A DNA stretch of 9,915 nt from Actinomycetes bacterium (GTDB taxonomy: Bacteria; Actinomycetota; Coriobacteriia; Anaerosomatales; Anaerosomataceae), in assembly GCA_021850085.1 (NCBI GenBank), contig JAJZRZ010000048.1, forward strand, positions 1-9,915. Direction: 5' to 3'. This document shows, in pieces, positions 1 to 6,107 of the stretch. Position numbers and translations under genes: made by a program. Positions within the stretch are counted from its first letter, which is position 1; each line of letters begins with the position of its first letter. The notes under the pieces were generated by a model, which did not search any database, had not been told where the DNA came from, and saw only the letters and a program-made list of their open reading frames with translations.

Positions 1-398
1 CGATCTGCTCGAGCGGCCCAGGCGGACAAAGCGTGAACACCACCGACTCAGCGGTACGCATCACGCACCTGCCCACCGGGCTCGTGGTGCAGTCGCAGAA
101 CCAGAAGTCTCAGCTGCAGAACAAGGAGGCGGCGTTGCGGGTCTTACGCGCCCGCCTCTACGAGATGGAGCTCGAGAAGCAGCAGGCCGAGCTCGGAGCC
201 GCCCGCAAGAGCCAGATCGGCAGCGGTGACCGAAGCGAGAAGATCCGCACTTACAACGTGCCGCAGGACCGCATCACCGACCACCGGATCGGGCTGACGG
301 TGCACAACCTTCCGGGAGTGCTGATGGGGGACCTCGATGCGATCCTGGAGGGCCTGGCGGCCGCCGACCGGGCCGAACGTCTGGCGGCGGTGGTCTAG
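1..398 (+). CDS. prfA: Peptide chain release factor 1 (RF1), C-terminal part; 5' end outside window
   Basis: This is the last 131 codons of a class-I release factor, which reads UAA and UAG stop codons on the ribosome and triggers peptide release. The reading frame is already open at base 3, so the start lies upstream of the window. The catalytic GGQ motif is at bases 21-29 in the context SSGPGGQSVNTTDSAVRITH, the form typical of actinobacterial RF1. Further down, GDRSEKIRTYNVPQDRITDHRI is the conserved RF1 domain that follows GGQ. The IRTYN..Q.R.TDHRI wording favours RF1 over RF2. The gene ends with TAG three bases before prmC, whose product methylates the GGQ glutamine, so enzyme and substrate are encoded side by side. 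The stop-codon-reading domain is not in the window, so the RF1 call rests on the C-terminal half. Confidence 0.96.
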   Translation, partial: ICSSGPGGQSVNTTDSAVRITHLPTGLVVQSQNQKSQLQNKEAALRVLRARLYEMELEKQQAELGAARKSQIGSGDRSEKIRTYNVPQDRITDHRIGLTVHNLPGVLMGDLDAILEGLAAADRAERLAAVV

Positions 399-401
399 CC
401 G

Positions 402-1283
402 ATGGCCGAGCGCGTCTGGACAGTGAAAGACGCGCTTGAATGGACCTGCGGGTTTCTGGAGCGCTCGGGTGACGAGTGCCCGCGCCGTTCCGCCGAATGG
501 CTGCTTTCTTCGGCCACGGGGCTCTCGCGCGTGGACCTCTACGCCTACTTCGACCGTCCGCTCGCACCCGGCGAACGCGAGCGCTATCGAACACTCGTAG
601 CGCGCCGGGCCGAAGGCATGCCTTTGCAGTACGTCACGGGCGAGATGCCCTTCCGCCACATCGTGATCCACTGCGAGCCCGGTGTGTTCATCCCGCGCCC
701 CGAGACCGAGGTGCTCGTGGACGTGGTTATCGACCACATGAAGGGCGTGCCCGAGCCGGTGATCGTCGATCTGTGCACGGGCTCCGGGTGCATCGCCCTG
801 TCGGTCGCCAGCGAGCATCTCGGTGCTCGCGTGTGGGCGGTGGATGTCGCGGCGGTTGCGGTTGGCACCGCTCGTCGGAATGCGCTTCACGCGAGGGTGC
901 CCGACAGGGTACAAGTGGTCCATGGAGATCTCTTCGACCCGCTGCCACGCGAGCTGCTCGGAGCAGTCGACTTCATCGTGTCCAATCCTCCGTACGTGCC
1001 CAGCGCCGATCTCCCCGATCTCCCGTCCGAGGTTTTCGACTTCGAGCCGCATCTCGCGCTCGACGGCGGCCTCGACGGCCTCGACGTCTTCCGCCGCATC
1101 GCAAGCGATGCGCTCGGCTGGCTCAGGCCCGGCGGCGGTCTGGCTGTCGAGCTGGATGCCGGTCGGGTACGGAATGCTGCTGGTATGCTCGAAGAAGGAT
1201 ATGAGGGTGTGACGGTCCGCAAGGACCTGACCGGACGTGACAGGATCGTCTACGCACGGAAAGGCAGGGCGATGCAGCCATGA
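402..1283 (+). CDS. prmC: Release factor glutamine N5-methyltransferase PrmC (HemK family)
   Basis: PrmC is a SAM-dependent methyltransferase that N5-methylates the Gln of the GGQ motif in release factors, in the cytoplasm. The 293-residue product has the usual length and layout. A helical N-terminal domain (about 1-75) binds the release factor. The family sequence PLQYVTGEMPF (74-84) and FIPRPETEVLV (96-106) follow. The SAM-binding motif I is DLCTGSGCIAL (123-133). The catalytic and substrate-binding NPPY is at 195-198 inside VDFIVSNPPYVP, followed by a PHLALDGG.DGLD segment typical of PrmC. The ATG at 402 lies three bases after the prfA stop, and the ribosome site (GGTGGT) is weak, which suggests translational coupling to prfA. 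Its TGA overlaps the next gene's ATG as ATGA. Nothing in it looks truncated or foreign. Confidence 0.97.
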   Translation: MAERVWTVKDALEWTCGFLERSGDECPRRSAEWLLSSATGLSRVDLYAYFDRPLAPGERERYRTLVARRAEGMPLQYVTGEMPFRHIVIHCEPGVFIPRPETEVLVDVVIDHMKGVPEPVIVDLCTGSGCIALSVASEHLGARVWAVDVAAVAVGTARRNALHARVPDRVQVVHGDLFDPLPRELLGAVDFIVSNPPYVPSADLPDLPSEVFDFEPHLALDGGLDGLDVFRRIASDALGWLRPGGGLAVELDAGRVRNAAGMLEEGYEGVTVRKDLTGRDRIVYARKGRAMQP

Positions 1284-1924
1284 ACAAGGTGATCCACATC
1301 GACCCGGAAAACCCCTCGGCGGAGGTGATCAATCTCGCCGCCACGATCTTGAGGGACGGGGGCATCGTGGTGTTCCCGACCGAGACCGTGTATGGGATCG
1401 GCGCTTCCGCTACGTCGTGTTTCGGACCGCAGGAGATCATCGATATCAAGATGCGGCCGATGAACAAGCCGCTGCCGTGGCTTGTCGAGGATGAGGCGGC
1501 TCTCGACACCTACGGTGTGGATGTGCCCGAGTATGCGCACCGCTTGGCGAAAGCGTTCTGGCCAGGTGCGCTCACCATCGTGGTGAAGGCGGCCGCCGTC
1601 GTGGCGCCCGAGTTCCGCGATGACCGTGGCACGGTCGCGCTTCGCTCGCCGGACCACCAGCTCGTTCAGGAGCTCATCCGCGCCTCGGGGGCGGCGATAA
1701 TCACCACCTCGGCCAACACCTCGGGCAGACCGGCCCCGGGCTCGTTCGACGAGCTCGAGGATCGCATCATCGCCGCTGCTGACGTCGCGCTCGATGGCGG
1801 CGAGACCGCCCACGGGATGGCTTCGACCGTGGTGGACTGCACGGGGCCCGAGCCGGTTGTCACCCGTGTCGGCCCGATCCTTGCCGAGGAGGTCATGGCG
1901 GTGGCCAAAGGCCTGTCCGCCTGA
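1280..1924 (+). CDS. tsaC: Threonylcarbamoyl-AMP synthase, TsaC/Sua5/YrdC family (single domain)
   Basis: This enzyme makes threonylcarbamoyl-AMP from threonine, bicarbonate and ATP, the first step of the t6A37 modification of ANN-decoding tRNAs. The 214-residue product is a bare YrdC domain without the C-terminal Sua5 extension. Visible motifs are FPTETVYGIG (32-41), K57 and R59 in KMRPMNKPL, R122 in ALRSPDH, TTSANTSG (142-149) and STVVD (182-186). These cover the nucleotide, bicarbonate and threonine pocket. The lysine/arginine loop reads KMRPMNKPLPWLV instead of the more common KGRP..NPL, but the conserved K and R are kept. The start is fixed by a 4-base ATGA overlap with prmC. Its end is followed by a strong hairpin before rpiB, so it is likely the last gene of the prfA-prmC-tsaC unit, with possible read-through. 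Confidence 0.94.
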   Translation: MNKVIHIDPENPSAEVINLAATILRDGGIVVFPTETVYGIGASATSCFGPQEIIDIKMRPMNKPLPWLVEDEAALDTYGVDVPEYAHRLAKAFWPGALTIVVKAAAVVAPEFRDDRGTVALRSPDHQLVQELIRASGAAIITTSANTSGRPAPGSFDELEDRIIAAADVALDGGETAHGMASTVVDCTGPEPVVTRVGPILAEEVMAVAKGLSA

Positions 1925-1947
1925 CCAAGAGGCGCGTCACGATACGC

Positions 1948-1953
1948 TACAAT
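1948..1953 (+). promoter_or_regulatory. Possible -10 element (TACAAT) upstream of rpiB
   Basis: TACAAT in the context CGCTACAATCTG is a 5/6 match to the bacterial -10 consensus and stands out in GC-rich sequence. It sits in the 81-base gap after tsaC. No good -35 is found 16-19 bases upstream. CTGACC at 1921-1926 resembles TTGACA but lies 21 bases away, which is too far. If it is used, transcription would start near 1960, inside the left arm of the hairpin described next. Confidence 0.35.
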
Positions 1954-1954
1954 C

Positions 1955-1989
1955 TGCGGGAGGCGGCCCTGCGAGGGTCGTCTCCCGCA
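1955..1989 (+). other. 16-bp hairpin between tsaC and rpiB
   Basis: Bases 1955-1970 pair without interruption with 1974-1989, leaving a 3-base GCG loop. There are 14 Watson-Crick pairs and two G-T (G-U in RNA) pairs, at 1963/1981 and 1966/1978. No T-run follows, so it is not a canonical intrinsic terminator. It could be a U-less terminator, an mRNA-processing or stability element, or a leader structure for rpiB. Bases 1982-1986 (CTCCC) can pair either with GGGAG in the left arm or with the GGGAG of the rpiB ribosome site at 1998-2002. The pairing is seen directly; the function is unknown. Confidence 0.7.
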
Positions 1990-2005
1990 CCTCGAAGGGG
2001 AGTCC

Positions 2006-2452
2006 ATGCGCATCCATCTCGGCGCCGACCACGCCGGCTTCCAGCTGAAGGAGCACGTGAGGAGGTGGCTGGTGGCCTCGGGCCATCAGGTCACCGACGT
2101 CGGCACGCACGCCGAGGAATCGGTGGACTATCCCGACTATGCGGCGCTCGTGGGGACGGCGGTCGCTTCCGGCGACGCGGACCTCGGCGTGCTCGTGTGC
2201 GGTACCGGCCTCGGCATGGCCATCGCGGCGAACAAGGTTCCCGGTGTCCGGGCGGTGCAGGCGTCGGATTCCGAGATGGCCCGGATGGCCCGGTTGCACA
2301 ACGATGCGAACGTTATCTCGCTGCCGGGACGCTACGTGTCGCCCGAGCGGGCCGAGGAGGTCCTCGGCGCGTTCATCGGCGCGGTGTTCGAGGGCGGACG
2401 CCATCAGCGCCGCATCGACAAGATCAGTGCGCTCGACGAGCGCGAGGGATAG
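2006..2452 (+). CDS. rpiB: Ribose-5-phosphate isomerase B (RpiB/LacAB family)
   Basis: RpiB interconverts ribose 5-phosphate and ribulose 5-phosphate in the non-oxidative pentose phosphate pathway, supplying ribose for nucleotides. The 148-residue product is full length. The N-terminal MRIHLGADHAGFQLKEHV is the family signature with D8 and H9. DYPDYA (41-46) and GVLVCGTGLGMAIAANKVPGVRA (61-83) follow, with the catalytic-type Cys65 and the GTG anion-binding loop. The NDANV motif with H98 (RLHNDANVISLPGR) is also present. LacA/LacB galactose isomerases share the fold, but no lactose genes are nearby and CGTGLG fits RpiB. The start is supported by GGGGAG at 1997-2002, closely spaced to the ATG. 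It comes after a hairpin and is followed 12 bases later by glyA. Confidence 0.95.
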   Translation: MRIHLGADHAGFQLKEHVRRWLVASGHQVTDVGTHAEESVDYPDYAALVGTAVASGDADLGVLVCGTGLGMAIAANKVPGVRAVQASDSEMARMARLHNDANVISLPGRYVSPERAEEVLGAFIGAVFEGGRHQRRIDKISALDEREG

Positions 2453-2464
2453 GAGAGAGAGCAC

Positions 2465-3709
2465 ATGGCCCTGCGCTACCTGCCCATGACCGACCCCGAA
2501 CTCGCCCGCGCCGTCGATGCCGAGCTCGAACGTCAGCGCGGCACGATCGAGCTGATCGCGTCTGAGAATTTCGTCTCCATGGCGGTTCTCGAAGCGGCGG
2601 GCACCGTTCTCACCAACAAGTATGCCGAGGGCCTGCCGGGCAAGCGCTATTACGGCGGCTGCGAGCGGGTGGACGTGGTGGAGAACCTGGCACGCGAGCG
2701 GGCCAAGAAGCTCTTCGGCGCCGAGCACGCCAACGTGCAGCCGCACGCGGGCGCACCGGCCAACCTCGCGGTCTACTATGCGCTCCTGCAGCCGGGCGAC
2801 ACGTTCCTTGGCATGAACCTGGCGATGGGCGGCCACCTCACGCACGGTTCACCGGTGAACTTCTCCGGCAAGTGGTTCAACGTGGTTCCGTACGGTCTGG
2901 GTGAAGACGAACGCATCGACTACGACGAGGTGGAGCGGCTTGCGAAGGAGCACCGGCCGAAGATGATCATCGCCGGCGCCTCAGCCTACCCGCGCACGAT
3001 CGACTTCGAGCGTTTCGCGGCGATCGCGCGCGAGGTGGACGCAAGACTCATGGTGGACATGGCACACATCGCCGGCCTCGTGGCCACTGGTGCCCATCCG
3101 TCGCCCGTGCCCCACGCGGACGTGGTGACTTCCACCACCCACAAGACGCTTCGCGGCCCGCGCAGCGGTTTCATCCTTTGTGCGGCCGAGCATGCCACCG
3201 CGATCGACAAAGCGGTCTTTCCGGGTCTTCAGGGCGGTCCGCTCGAGCACATCATCGCCGCCAAGGCGGTCGCGTTCCACGAGGCGATGCAGCCCGAGTT
3301 TGAGACGTACATCGACCAGGTCATCGTGAACGCACGCGTGATGGGCGAGGCGATGGTCGATGGGGGACTGCGCCTTGTCTCCGGCGGCACCGACAACCAC
3401 CTCATGCTCGTGGACCTGCGTTCCGCCGACGTGACGGGCAAGGAGGCCGAGCATCTGCTCGAGGAGGTCGGCTTCACGGTCAACAAGAACGCCATCCCGA
3501 ACGACCCGCAGAGCCCGTTCGTCACGAGCGGTATCCGGGTCGGCTCGGCTGCCATGACCACCCGCGGGTTCAACGAGGAGGAGGCGCACACCGTGGGCCG
3601 CCTCATCGCCGAGACGATCTTCAAGCGCAACGAGTCCGCCCGCCTCGAGCCCATCAAAGCCGAGGTGCGGCAGCTCGTGGCCTCCCACCCGCTGTACCCG
3701 GAACTCTAG
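2465..3709 (+). CDS. glyA: Serine hydroxymethyltransferase (SHMT)
   Basis: SHMT is a PLP enzyme that converts serine and tetrahydrofolate to glycine and 5,10-methylene-tetrahydrofolate, the main entry of one-carbon units for thymidylate, purine and methionine synthesis. The 414 residues match the bacterial family length. Visible features are ELIASENFVS (29-38), TNKYAEGLPGKRYYGGCE (50-67), the PLP-binding lysine K227 in TSTTHKTLRGPR, GLQGGPLEH (254-262) and the substrate carboxylate-binding segment TSGIRVGSAAMTTRGF (354-369). The phosphate-binding loop usually written PHSGS/SGA reads PHAGAPAN here (93-100). The start ATG has AGGAGA eight bases upstream, overlapping the rpiB stop; a second Met at residue 8 is possible but less well placed. 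Downstream upp and the deaminase gene suit a joint role in pyrimidine and thymidylate supply. Confidence 0.98.
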   Translation: MALRYLPMTDPELARAVDAELERQRGTIELIASENFVSMAVLEAAGTVLTNKYAEGLPGKRYYGGCERVDVVENLARERAKKLFGAEHANVQPHAGAPANLAVYYALLQPGDTFLGMNLAMGGHLTHGSPVNFSGKWFNVVPYGLGEDERIDYDEVERLAKEHRPKMIIAGASAYPRTIDFERFAAIAREVDARLMVDMAHIAGLVATGAHPSPVPHADVVTSTTHKTLRGPRSGFILCAAEHATAIDKAVFPGLQGGPLEHIIAAKAVAFHEAMQPEFETYIDQVIVNARVMGEAMVDGGLRLVSGGTDNHLMLVDLRSADVTGKEAEHLLEEVGFTVNKNAIPNDPQSPFVTSGIRVGSAAMTTRGFNEEEAHTVGRLIAETIFKRNESARLEPIKAEVRQLVASHPLYPEL

Positions 3710-3713
3710 GCGC

Positions 3714-3720
3714 AAGGAGG
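3714..3720 (+). promoter_or_regulatory. Strong ribosome binding site of upp
   Basis: AAGGAGG lies seven bases before the ATG at 3728. It fixes the upp start and is among the best ribosome sites in the window, suggesting upp is translated independently of glyA, which ends at 3709. Confidence 0.85.
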
Positions 3721-3727
3721 ACACCGC

Positions 3728-4375
3728 ATGGCCGTCGACCCCCGATGGGACAACGTGGTCGTGATCGACCACCCGCTCGTGCAGCACAAGCTCTCGATCC
3801 TGCGCGACGTCGGTACCGGCGCGAAGGAGTTCCGCGAGCTCGTCAAGGAGCTCGCGATGCTCGAGGCGTACGAGGCCACGCGGTCGTTCCATCTGGCCGA
3901 GACGGTCGTGACCACCCCGATCACGCCCACCACCACGTACGTGCTCGCCGGTAAGAAGGTCGCGGTCATCCCGATCCTGCGCGCCGGCCTCGGCATGGTG
4001 GAGGGCATCTTGGAACTCATTCCTGCTGCGAAGGTGGGTCACGTCGGCCTGTACCGCGACCCCGAGACGCTCAGGCCGGTGGAGTACTACTGCAAGCTCC
4101 CTGAGGACATCGGCGAGCGAGACGTGCTCATCGTCGACCCGATGCTGGCGACCGGCGGTTCGGCCGCCGCCGCGGTGGATTTCTTGCGCAAGCGCGGTGC
4201 GAAGGAGATCAACCTGCTCGTGCTCATCGCGGCGCCGGAGGGCATCGAGGAGGTCAACAGGACCTGCGATGACGTCACGATCTACACGTGCGCCATCGAC
4301 AGCCATCTGAACGACCACGGCTACATCGTGCCGGGTCTGGGCGACGCCGGCGACCGCCTCTTCGGAACCAAGTAG
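3728..4375 (+). CDS. upp: Uracil phosphoribosyltransferase
   Basis: UPRT salvages uracil by joining it to PRPP to give UMP in the cytoplasm. The 215-residue product has the standard length. ILRAGLGM (83-90) is the conserved UPRT loop. The PRPP-binding signature is VDPMLATGGSA (136-146), with the acidic D137. The C-terminal uracil-binding segment is GYIVPGLGDAGDRLFGTK (198-215), which separates it from other phosphoribosyltransferases. The N-terminal HPLVQHKLSILRD is also typical. It follows glyA by 18 bases, and the next gene begins nine bases after its stop, so it is an internal operon gene. With dCMP deaminase and SHMT next door it fits a pyrimidine-supply cluster; glyA-upp adjacency is also familiar from Firmicutes. 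No regulatory structure such as a pyrimidine attenuator is visible in the short gap. Confidence 0.98.
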   Translation: MAVDPRWDNVVVIDHPLVQHKLSILRDVGTGAKEFRELVKELAMLEAYEATRSFHLAETVVTTPITPTTTYVLAGKKVAVIPILRAGLGMVEGILELIPAAKVGHVGLYRDPETLRPVEYYCKLPEDIGERDVLIVDPMLATGGSAAAAVDFLRKRGAKEINLLVLIAAPEGIEEVNRTCDDVTIYTCAIDSHLNDHGYIVPGLGDAGDRLFGTK

Positions 4376-4384
4376 GCGGCGGCG

Positions 4385-4840
4385 ATGGCAAGGCCGTCCT
4401 GGGACGAGTACTTCATGGCGATCACCGGCCAGGTGGCCGAGCGTGCCACGTGCACTCGCCGTCACATCGGCGCCATCCTCGTGAAGGACAAACGCATCCT
4501 GGCCACAGGCTACAACGGCACACCGGCAGGACTCGCCCACTGTGACGAGATGGGGTGCCTGCGTGAGCAAAGGGACATCCCTTCCGGGACGCAGCACGAG
4601 CTGTGCCGCGGCATCCATGCCGAACAGAACGCCGTGATTCAGGCGGCACGGCACGGTATCGCGATCGATGGGGCCACCGTCTACTGCACTCACCAGCCGT
4701 GCGTGCTGTGCGCGAAGATCCTCATCAACGCCGGAGTCCAAGAGGTCGTCTACCGGGAGGCGTATCCCGACCCGCTTGCTGAGGCCATGTTGTCCGAGGC
4801 AGGGATCATCCCGCGTCAGTTCGTCACGGAGAGCGGGTAG
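4385..4840 (+). CDS. dCMP deaminase family protein (ComEB-like)
   Basis: This is a zinc-dependent deaminase, most likely converting dCMP to dUMP, the substrate of thymidylate synthase. The 151-residue product carries the zinc site of the family: CRGIHAEQNAV (74-84) with H78 and catalytic E80, and PCVLCAK (105-111) with C106 and C109. The N-terminal PSWDEYFMAITGQVAERATC.R is typical of ComEB/dCMP deaminases. The N..P.G..HC.E segment (44-55) is the part that contacts the nucleotide. Additional cysteines (C53, C58, C74) match those of the long deoxycytidylate deaminase form. A cytidine or tRNA-adenosine deaminase is less likely given these features. The ribosome site is weak (GGCGGCGGCG) and the gap from upp is nine bases, so coupling to upp is likely. 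Substrate specificity is inferred from family motifs. Confidence 0.92.
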   Translation: MARPSWDEYFMAITGQVAERATCTRRHIGAILVKDKRILATGYNGTPAGLAHCDEMGCLREQRDIPSGTQHELCRGIHAEQNAVIQAARHGIAIDGATVYCTHQPCVLCAKILINAGVQEVVYREAYPDPLAEAMLSEAGIIPRQFVTESG

Positions 4841-4844
4841 GTAC

Positions 4845-5909
4845 GTGCCACACCTCATCGTCATCGCTACGGCGCTGCTCGTCACGCTCGCCGCCACTCC
4901 GGTGATGCGACTGGCGGGCAGCCGTCTGGGCATTGTCGCCAAAGCGGGCGGACGGCACGTGCACACAGGCTTCGTGCCGCAGACCGGCGGCGTGGCCATC
5001 TTCCTCGGCTTCGTGAGCGCGGTCCTCGTGCGGTATGTGGGGGAGCGCTTGTGGGGGTGGCCACCCGCGCTCACGCTCGTGGGCGAGCCTGTGTCGGGTG
5101 TTCTGGCGGGCCTGACGATCATGTTCGGTGTGGGCCTGCTCGACGACGCCATGGACCTGACCGCCGGACAGAAGGCCGCCGGTCAGGTGATCGCTGCTTT
5201 GGTGGCCTTCGCCGCAGGCGTTCGCATCGACTTCGTAGGCAATCCCTTCGGCGGCGGCCTGCTGTTGCTCGGCGTGCTCTCGCTGCCCGTGACGCTGTTC
5301 TGGATGGTCGGGTTCGCGAACGTCGTCAATCTGATAGATGGGCTGGACGGGCTTGCTGCCGGGGTCACTGCCATCGCGGCAGTGAGCCTGCTCGTGCTTG
5401 CCGAGGAGTCGAACCAGGCGCTCGCGTCGGTGTTGGCGGCTGCGCTCGTGGGCGCGTGCATCGGCTTCTTACGCTACAACTTCAACCCCGCCTCGGTCTT
5501 CATGGGGGACTCCGGCGCGTTGTTCCTGGGCTTCGGTCTCGCTTGCATCGCCCTGCTCGGCGTCATGAAGTCGGTGGCCGCGATCACGCTGGTCGTTCCG
5601 CTGCTCATCATCGGGGTGCCGGTCTTCGACACGTTTTCGGCCATCATCCGCAGAAGCAGGCACGGTCGCCCGTTCCACGAGGCCGACAGGGGGCACATTC
5701 ACCACCGCCTGCTAGGGCGCGGCTTCACCCAGCGCCAGACCGTGCTCATCATCTACGTGTGGTCCATCGCGCTCGCCTTCGGCGGCTACGCCATGCGCTG
5801 GGTGGCGCCCACGTTCAAGCTCATCACCTTCGCAGTGCTCGCCGGACTTTCCGGACTCATGGCCTACTGGCTCGGCCTGTTCGAGGCGGCTCACCACGAC
5901 GACAACTAG
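4845..5909 (+). CDS. wecA: Polyprenyl-phosphate GlcNAc-1-phosphate transferase (WecA/TagO/MraY family)
   Basis: This integral membrane enzyme transfers a sugar 1-phosphate, probably GlcNAc-1-P from UDP-GlcNAc, to undecaprenyl or decaprenyl phosphate, starting a cell-envelope polymer. I place the start at GTG 4845, four bases after the upstream stop. It gives 354 residues beginning directly with a membrane segment; an earlier in-frame start would lie inside the deaminase gene. Motifs are HVHTGFVPQTGGVAIF (38-53), LLDDAMDLTAGQK (98-110) with the Mg-binding DD, NVVNLIDGLDGLAAG (159-173) with D165, FMGDSGALFLG (219-229), and the HIHH cluster (284-287) in HEADRGHIHHRLLGRGF, which favours the WecA/TagO/polysaccharide branch over MraY. 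About ten membrane segments are visible. In Mycobacterium the equivalent gene also sits just upstream of the atp operon. The exact sugar cannot be proven from sequence. Confidence 0.93.
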   Translation: MPHLIVIATALLVTLAATPVMRLAGSRLGIVAKAGGRHVHTGFVPQTGGVAIFLGFVSAVLVRYVGERLWGWPPALTLVGEPVSGVLAGLTIMFGVGLLDDAMDLTAGQKAAGQVIAALVAFAAGVRIDFVGNPFGGGLLLLGVLSLPVTLFWMVGFANVVNLIDGLDGLAAGVTAIAAVSLLVLAEESNQALASVLAAALVGACIGFLRYNFNPASVFMGDSGALFLGFGLACIALLGVMKSVAAITLVVPLLIIGVPVFDTFSAIIRRSRHGRPFHEADRGHIHHRLLGRGFTQRQTVLIIYVWSIALAFGGYAMRWVAPTFKLITFAVLAGLSGLMAYWLGLFEAAHHDDN

Positions 5910-5951
5910 GCAGGTTGGCGGACCTTGTGGTGATGACTCGATGGAGCTTCA

Positions 5952-6010
5952 GGCCACGGCCAGCCGCATGCCTTGCCACGCACCCGTCGGATTGTTGTTG
6001 TGCCGTGGCC
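5952..6010. repeat. 9-bp inverted repeat GGCCACGGC/GCCGTGGCC at the atp promoter
   Basis: GGCCACGGC at 5952-5960 is perfectly inverted as GCCGTGGCC at 6002-6010, with 41 bases between. The right arm lies in the spacer between the putative -35 and -10, where a bound protein would block or modulate RNA polymerase. A third GGCCAC is at 6039-6044, just after the likely transcription start. Centre-to-centre spacing of the arms is 50 bases, close to five helical turns. It could be an operator or coincidence in GC-rich DNA. Confidence 0.45.
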
Positions 6011-6023
6011 GTTGTTGTATATT
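5995..6023 (+). promoter_or_regulatory. Putative promoter of the atp operon
   Basis: TTGTTG at 5995-6000 and TATATT at 6018-6023 are separated by exactly 17 bases. The -10 matches TATAAT at 5 of 6 positions; the -35 shares only TTG with TTGACA. It is the most AT-rich stretch for several hundred bases and lies 85 bases before the first plausible atp-operon start. Transcription would begin near 6030. Confidence 0.55.
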
Positions 6024-6066
6024 GAGCACGCTTTCCGAGGCCACCCCGGGGCTGAGGATGCGGACA

Positions 6067-6098
6067 GGTATCCTCTAGCGCCTCCTCGCGCTGATACC
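6067..6098 (+). other. Hairpin in the atp leader with CCTCCT in its loop
   Basis: GGTATC (6067-6072) pairs with GATACC (6093-6098). Inside, AGCG (6077-6080) pairs with CGCT (6089-6092), with CTCT (6073-6076) bulged on the left side. The 8-base loop CCTCCTCG carries an anti-Shine-Dalgarno-like CCTCCT. It lies just upstream of the AtpI-like gene and could act in the mRNA leader if transcription starts near 6030. Confidence 0.45.
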
Positions 6099-6100
6099 CT
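6092..6100 (+). promoter_or_regulatory. Possible extended -10 for a leaderless AtpI-like mRNA
   Basis: TGATACCCT reads as TGn followed by TANNNT, the form of actinobacterial extended -10 elements. It ends exactly seven bases before the ATG at 6108, the spacing expected if transcription begins at that ATG. The ATG has no Shine-Dalgarno sequence, which fits leaderless translation. The motif overlaps the right arm of the leader hairpin, so one of the two readings may be chance. Confidence 0.3.
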
Positions 6101-6107
6101 CCACGCC

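Larger units (their letters stand above)
5910..6107 (+). promoter_or_regulatory. Non-coding leader between wecA and the ATP synthase operon
   Basis: No convincing coding sequence is seen in this 198-base gap on either strand. It contains a plausible sigma-70-type promoter, three GGCCAC hexamers (two in one orientation, one inverted), a CCCCGGGG palindrome at 6044-6051, and a GGTATC/GATACC hairpin. No terminator with a T-run is visible after wecA, so read-through from wecA is possible. It is the only gap in the window long enough for a full regulatory region. Confidence 0.6.

Noticed and set aside
144..1052. 302-codon minus-strand frame opposite prfA and prmC
   Set aside because: It is a codon-bias shadow with no motif and no ribosome site, and it is overlapped by two certain genes.
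4668..4844. Upstream extension of the wecA frame into the deaminase gene
   Set aside because: The added residues are Ser/Arg-rich shadow sequence. Family proteins begin with the first membrane helix, which follows GTG 4845 directly.
2981..5152. Open frame of 723 codons on the minus strand opposite glyA, upp, the deaminase gene and the start of wecA
   Set aside because: It lies wholly opposite four genes with clear family motifs. Its translation is rich in Arg, His, Asp and Val with no recognisable domain, as expected from the complement of GC-rich third codon positions.
5891..5933. TCACCAC/GTGGTGA inverted repeat around the wecA stop as a terminator
   Set aside because: It has only 7-base arms, a 29-base interval, part of it inside the gene, and no T-run; too weak to call.
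5973..6107. Upstream extension of the AtpI-like frame
   Set aside because: It crosses the likely promoter and the leader hairpin, and the added 45 residues look non-coding.
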